Below, one piece after another: positions 53,224 through 54,534 of a stretch of 54,534 bases of DNA. Source of the stretch: UBA5734 sp964499985 (GTDB lineage Bacteria > Bacillota > Clostridia > Saccharofermentanales > UBA5734); assembly GCA_964499985.1 (NCBI GenBank), contig CAZCMX010000007.1, positions 1-54,534 of the forward strand. Direction: 5' to 3'. The stretch's first letter is position 1, and each line of letters starts with the position of its first letter. The notes under the pieces are model-generated. The model ran no database searches. It had not been told where the DNA came from and was given only the letters and a program-made list of their open reading frames with translations. A program made the position numbers and the translations under genes.

Positions 53224-54057
53224 TCAGGCATGGTATAGCTTGCGGAAATCCCCGGGGGTTACTTTTTCAAAGCGCTTGAAAATGGAACAGAAATAGCTGA
53301 CATCATCAAATCCACAGGCATTGGCCACCGCTTTGACTGATTTTTCCGGATGATCGATCAGATCGGCCTTGCTGGCCTGGATCCGGACCTGGTTGATGTA
53401 CTCGAAGATTCGCAAGCCCATCAATTTCCTGAAGACGGTGCACAGGTGCTGCGGGGTGACTCCCATGACCTTGGCCAATGCTTCCAGGGTAATGGCCTCG
53501 CGGAAATGCATGGCAATATGGTCCAGTACTGGTTTCAGACGCTGCTCGCGAATGATGCCGCGCCCGGTCAATGGCCGGTCGCTGATCTGCTCGCTGATCT
53601 CGAGGACCAGGGCATAGGCCTCCATCGAATGACGATCACTGGCGGACCGTGACAAATCATGTGCCGTCTTGAGGATCAGGGTGAACCGGTCATGCAAAAC
53701 AGCTTCATCCGCCAGATGAAAAACCGCAGGCTGACTGAAGTCCGGATTAGATCGAACCAGACCGTCCACCCCCGTGCCGGAAAGAGCCAGCCAGTCCACG
53801 GTCCAGCCTTCCGGACCGGCAACCAGCTCAAAGGGATGGCCCTGGTTGATCCAGGCGCCCTGACCTGCGGCGACTGCCAGCGTCTGACCAGACACCATGA
53901 CCTGACCCGATCCCTTGCGAGTTTGCAGCCAGAAACAACTGGCCTGCCCTTCCTCGCGGACCAGCCTGTGCAAGACAAAATCAGTCGCCAGGCCCTCGAG
54001 GACAAAGGGTCTTGCTTTTTCTATATTCAGATTCATCGGAAAAAGGATCGAAGCCAT
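53224..54057 (-). CDS. AraC-family transcriptional regulator
   Basis: 277 aa. An N-terminal cupin-like sensor (FVLHRLVREEGQASCFWLQT, AAGQGAWINQGHPFELV) and a C-terminal two-HTH DNA-binding domain (ITLEALAKVMGVTPQHLCTV, FRKLMGLRIFEYINQVRIQA, KAVANACGFDDVSYFCSIFK, KVTPGDFRK). This is the AraC/XylS layout of sugar or metabolite regulators. ATG 54057 follows AAGGGG. It stands alone; the target cannot be told from context. Confidence 0.9.
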   Translation of the reverse strand: MASILFPMNLNIEKARPFVLEGLATDFVLHRLVREEGQASCFWLQTRKGSGQVMVSGQTLAVAAGQGAWINQGHPFELVAGPEGWTVDWLALSGTGVDGLVRSNPDFSQPAVFHLADEAVLHDRFTLILKTAHDLSRSASDRHSMEAYALVLEISEQISDRPLTGRGIIREQRLKPVLDHIAMHFREAITLEALAKVMGVTPQHLCTVFRKLMGLRIFEYINQVRIQASKADLIDHPEKSVKAVANACGFDDVSYFCSIFKRFEKVTPGDFRKLYHA

Positions 54058-54094
54058 AGTTTTGCCCCTTTATCATCGATTGGTCTCTAATACC

Positions 54095-54123
54095 ATCATC
54101 TGAGTGACAGCTTAATTTGTCAA
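54095..54123 (-). promoter_or_regulatory. Promoter of the AraC-family gene
   Basis: Minus strand perfect TTGACA (54118-54123), 17-bp spacer, GATGAT (54095-54100) as a weak -10. Start about 54088, leader about 30 nt. Confidence 0.55.
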
Positions 54124-54161
54124 CAGACCTGAATCAATTATCAGATAAAAGAGTGGGTTTG

Positions 54162-54178
54162 ATGCACCTATCGTGCAT
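54162..54178. promoter_or_regulatory. Palindrome upstream of the AraC-family gene
   Basis: ATGCAC-CTATC-GTGCAT, a perfect 6-bp dyad about 40 bp upstream of the AraC gene -35 and 135 bp upstream of the rRNA promoter. Possible operator. Confidence 0.35.
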
Positions 54179-54313
54179 AAATCAGGTTAAAAAATGACAT
54201 ACAGCAGACATTACTATTTATATAGTGTCTTAATATCATTAACTGTCAATCCAGTTATTCCGGCTGGCAAAACCGCTGCTTGAAAAATTGGCAAAATCTT
54301 TGAAAAAAGGGTG

Positions 54314-54342
54314 TTGACAACCCCTGAGACGGGTGGTACTAT
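54314..54342 (+). promoter_or_regulatory. rRNA operon promoter
   Basis: Perfect TTGACA (54314-54319), 17-bp spacer, TACTAT (54337-54342), preceded by A/T tracts that look like an UP element (54280-54308). Followed by an rRNA leader of about 135 nt. Confidence 0.85.
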
Positions 54343-54349
54343 AGCAAAG

Positions 54350-54481
54350 CGCCTTGAGCGAAACGCGGCGCACGGACCTTGAAAATTGAACAATGCAGAC
54401 AAACAAAGACGAGCCTTTATCAATTCTTAGGAATTGAGTTTAAAAGTAATCAAAGAGCCAAATGGCTCTCAGATAACATTT
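54350..54481 (+). other. 16S rRNA leader with stems
   Basis: Holds two inverted repeats: TCAATTC-TTA-GGAATTGA (54419-54436) and AGAGCCA-AA-TGGCTCT (54454-54469). They probably belong to antitermination or RNase III processing structures; the matching 3' side would be beyond the window. Confidence 0.6.

Positions 54482-54534
<53 letters not shown>

Overview
The window is a GC-rich (high 50s percent by eye) piece of a bacterial chromosome. It is most likely from a strictly anaerobic, fermentative, Gram-positive member of the Clostridia (Bacillota). The evidence is the HydF [FeFe]-hydrogenase maturase, pyruvate,phosphate dikinase, a PTS with Ser46-type HPr proteins, a LytS/YesN-type sugar-sensing system, an LtaS-like polymerase, RemA, a single-chain glycyl-tRNA synthetase, SD-led genes with sigma-A promoters, and the first ~53 nt of a 16S rRNA gene with a Clostridia-like 5' end. 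I cannot assign family or genus from sequence alone.

Layout. (1) 1-3.2 kb: aspA-hydF operon (hydF runs off the left edge) and a YtfE/ScdA-type hemerythrin gene. (2) 3.5-6.5 kb: a decayed flavoprotein operon on the minus strand: short FMN-binding-domain protein, membrane protein, flavodoxin-fold reductase, then a DUF6544-type gene cut and joined out of frame to the 3' end of a xylose-type ABC permease. (3) 6.8-9.7 kb: AEC-family transporter, tRNA-Gln(CUG), D-Ala-D-Ala carboxypeptidase. (4) 9.75-13.6 kb, minus: pyrimidine-nucleoside phosphorylase, a small SHOCT membrane protein, and two overlapping radical SAM genes. (5) 13.7-22.7 kb: MATE exporter, two divergent LacI-type regulators, then a membrane-anchored sugar-binding protein, LytS-type kinase, YesN-type regulator and XylF lipoprotein, with no xylG or xylH behind them. 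(6) 22.7-29.7 kb: a TSUP permease, then the fructose PTS operon (EIIA, FruR, FruK, EIIBC, HPr) divergent from ptsI, with repeated TGATTGAT elements between them. (7) 29.7-39 kb: isochorismatase-like hydrolase, ApbE flavin transferase with its likely substrate (a duplicated PplA-like lipoprotein), an LtaS-like polymerase, and a SWIM/SNF2 helicase. (8) 39-53 kb: housekeeping genes: rplM-rpsI; amidohydrolase-tsaE-tsaB-rimI; a Crh-like HPr paralogue-uvrC-phosphoesterase; yicC-remA-gmk-rpoZ-glyS; ppdK. (9) 53-54.5 kb: AraC-family regulator divergent from an rRNA operon promoter and the start of 16S rRNA.

How it fits together: carbon uptake and its control dominate (fructose PTS with general PTS proteins, a xylose-type sensor cassette, two LacI regulators, PPDK, a Crh-like HPr). 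Flavin redox chemistry recurs (ApbE/PplA-like, FMN-binding fragment, flavodoxin-fold protein). The observations most worth following are the sensor-plus-XylF cassette lacking its transporter while a xylose-type permease stump lies 17 kb away, the HPr paralogue that has Gln15/Ser46 exactly as in Bacillus Crh, and the unassigned phosphorylase-SHOCT-double-radical-SAM operon. All assignments come from reading motifs and remembered family patterns; no database search was run.
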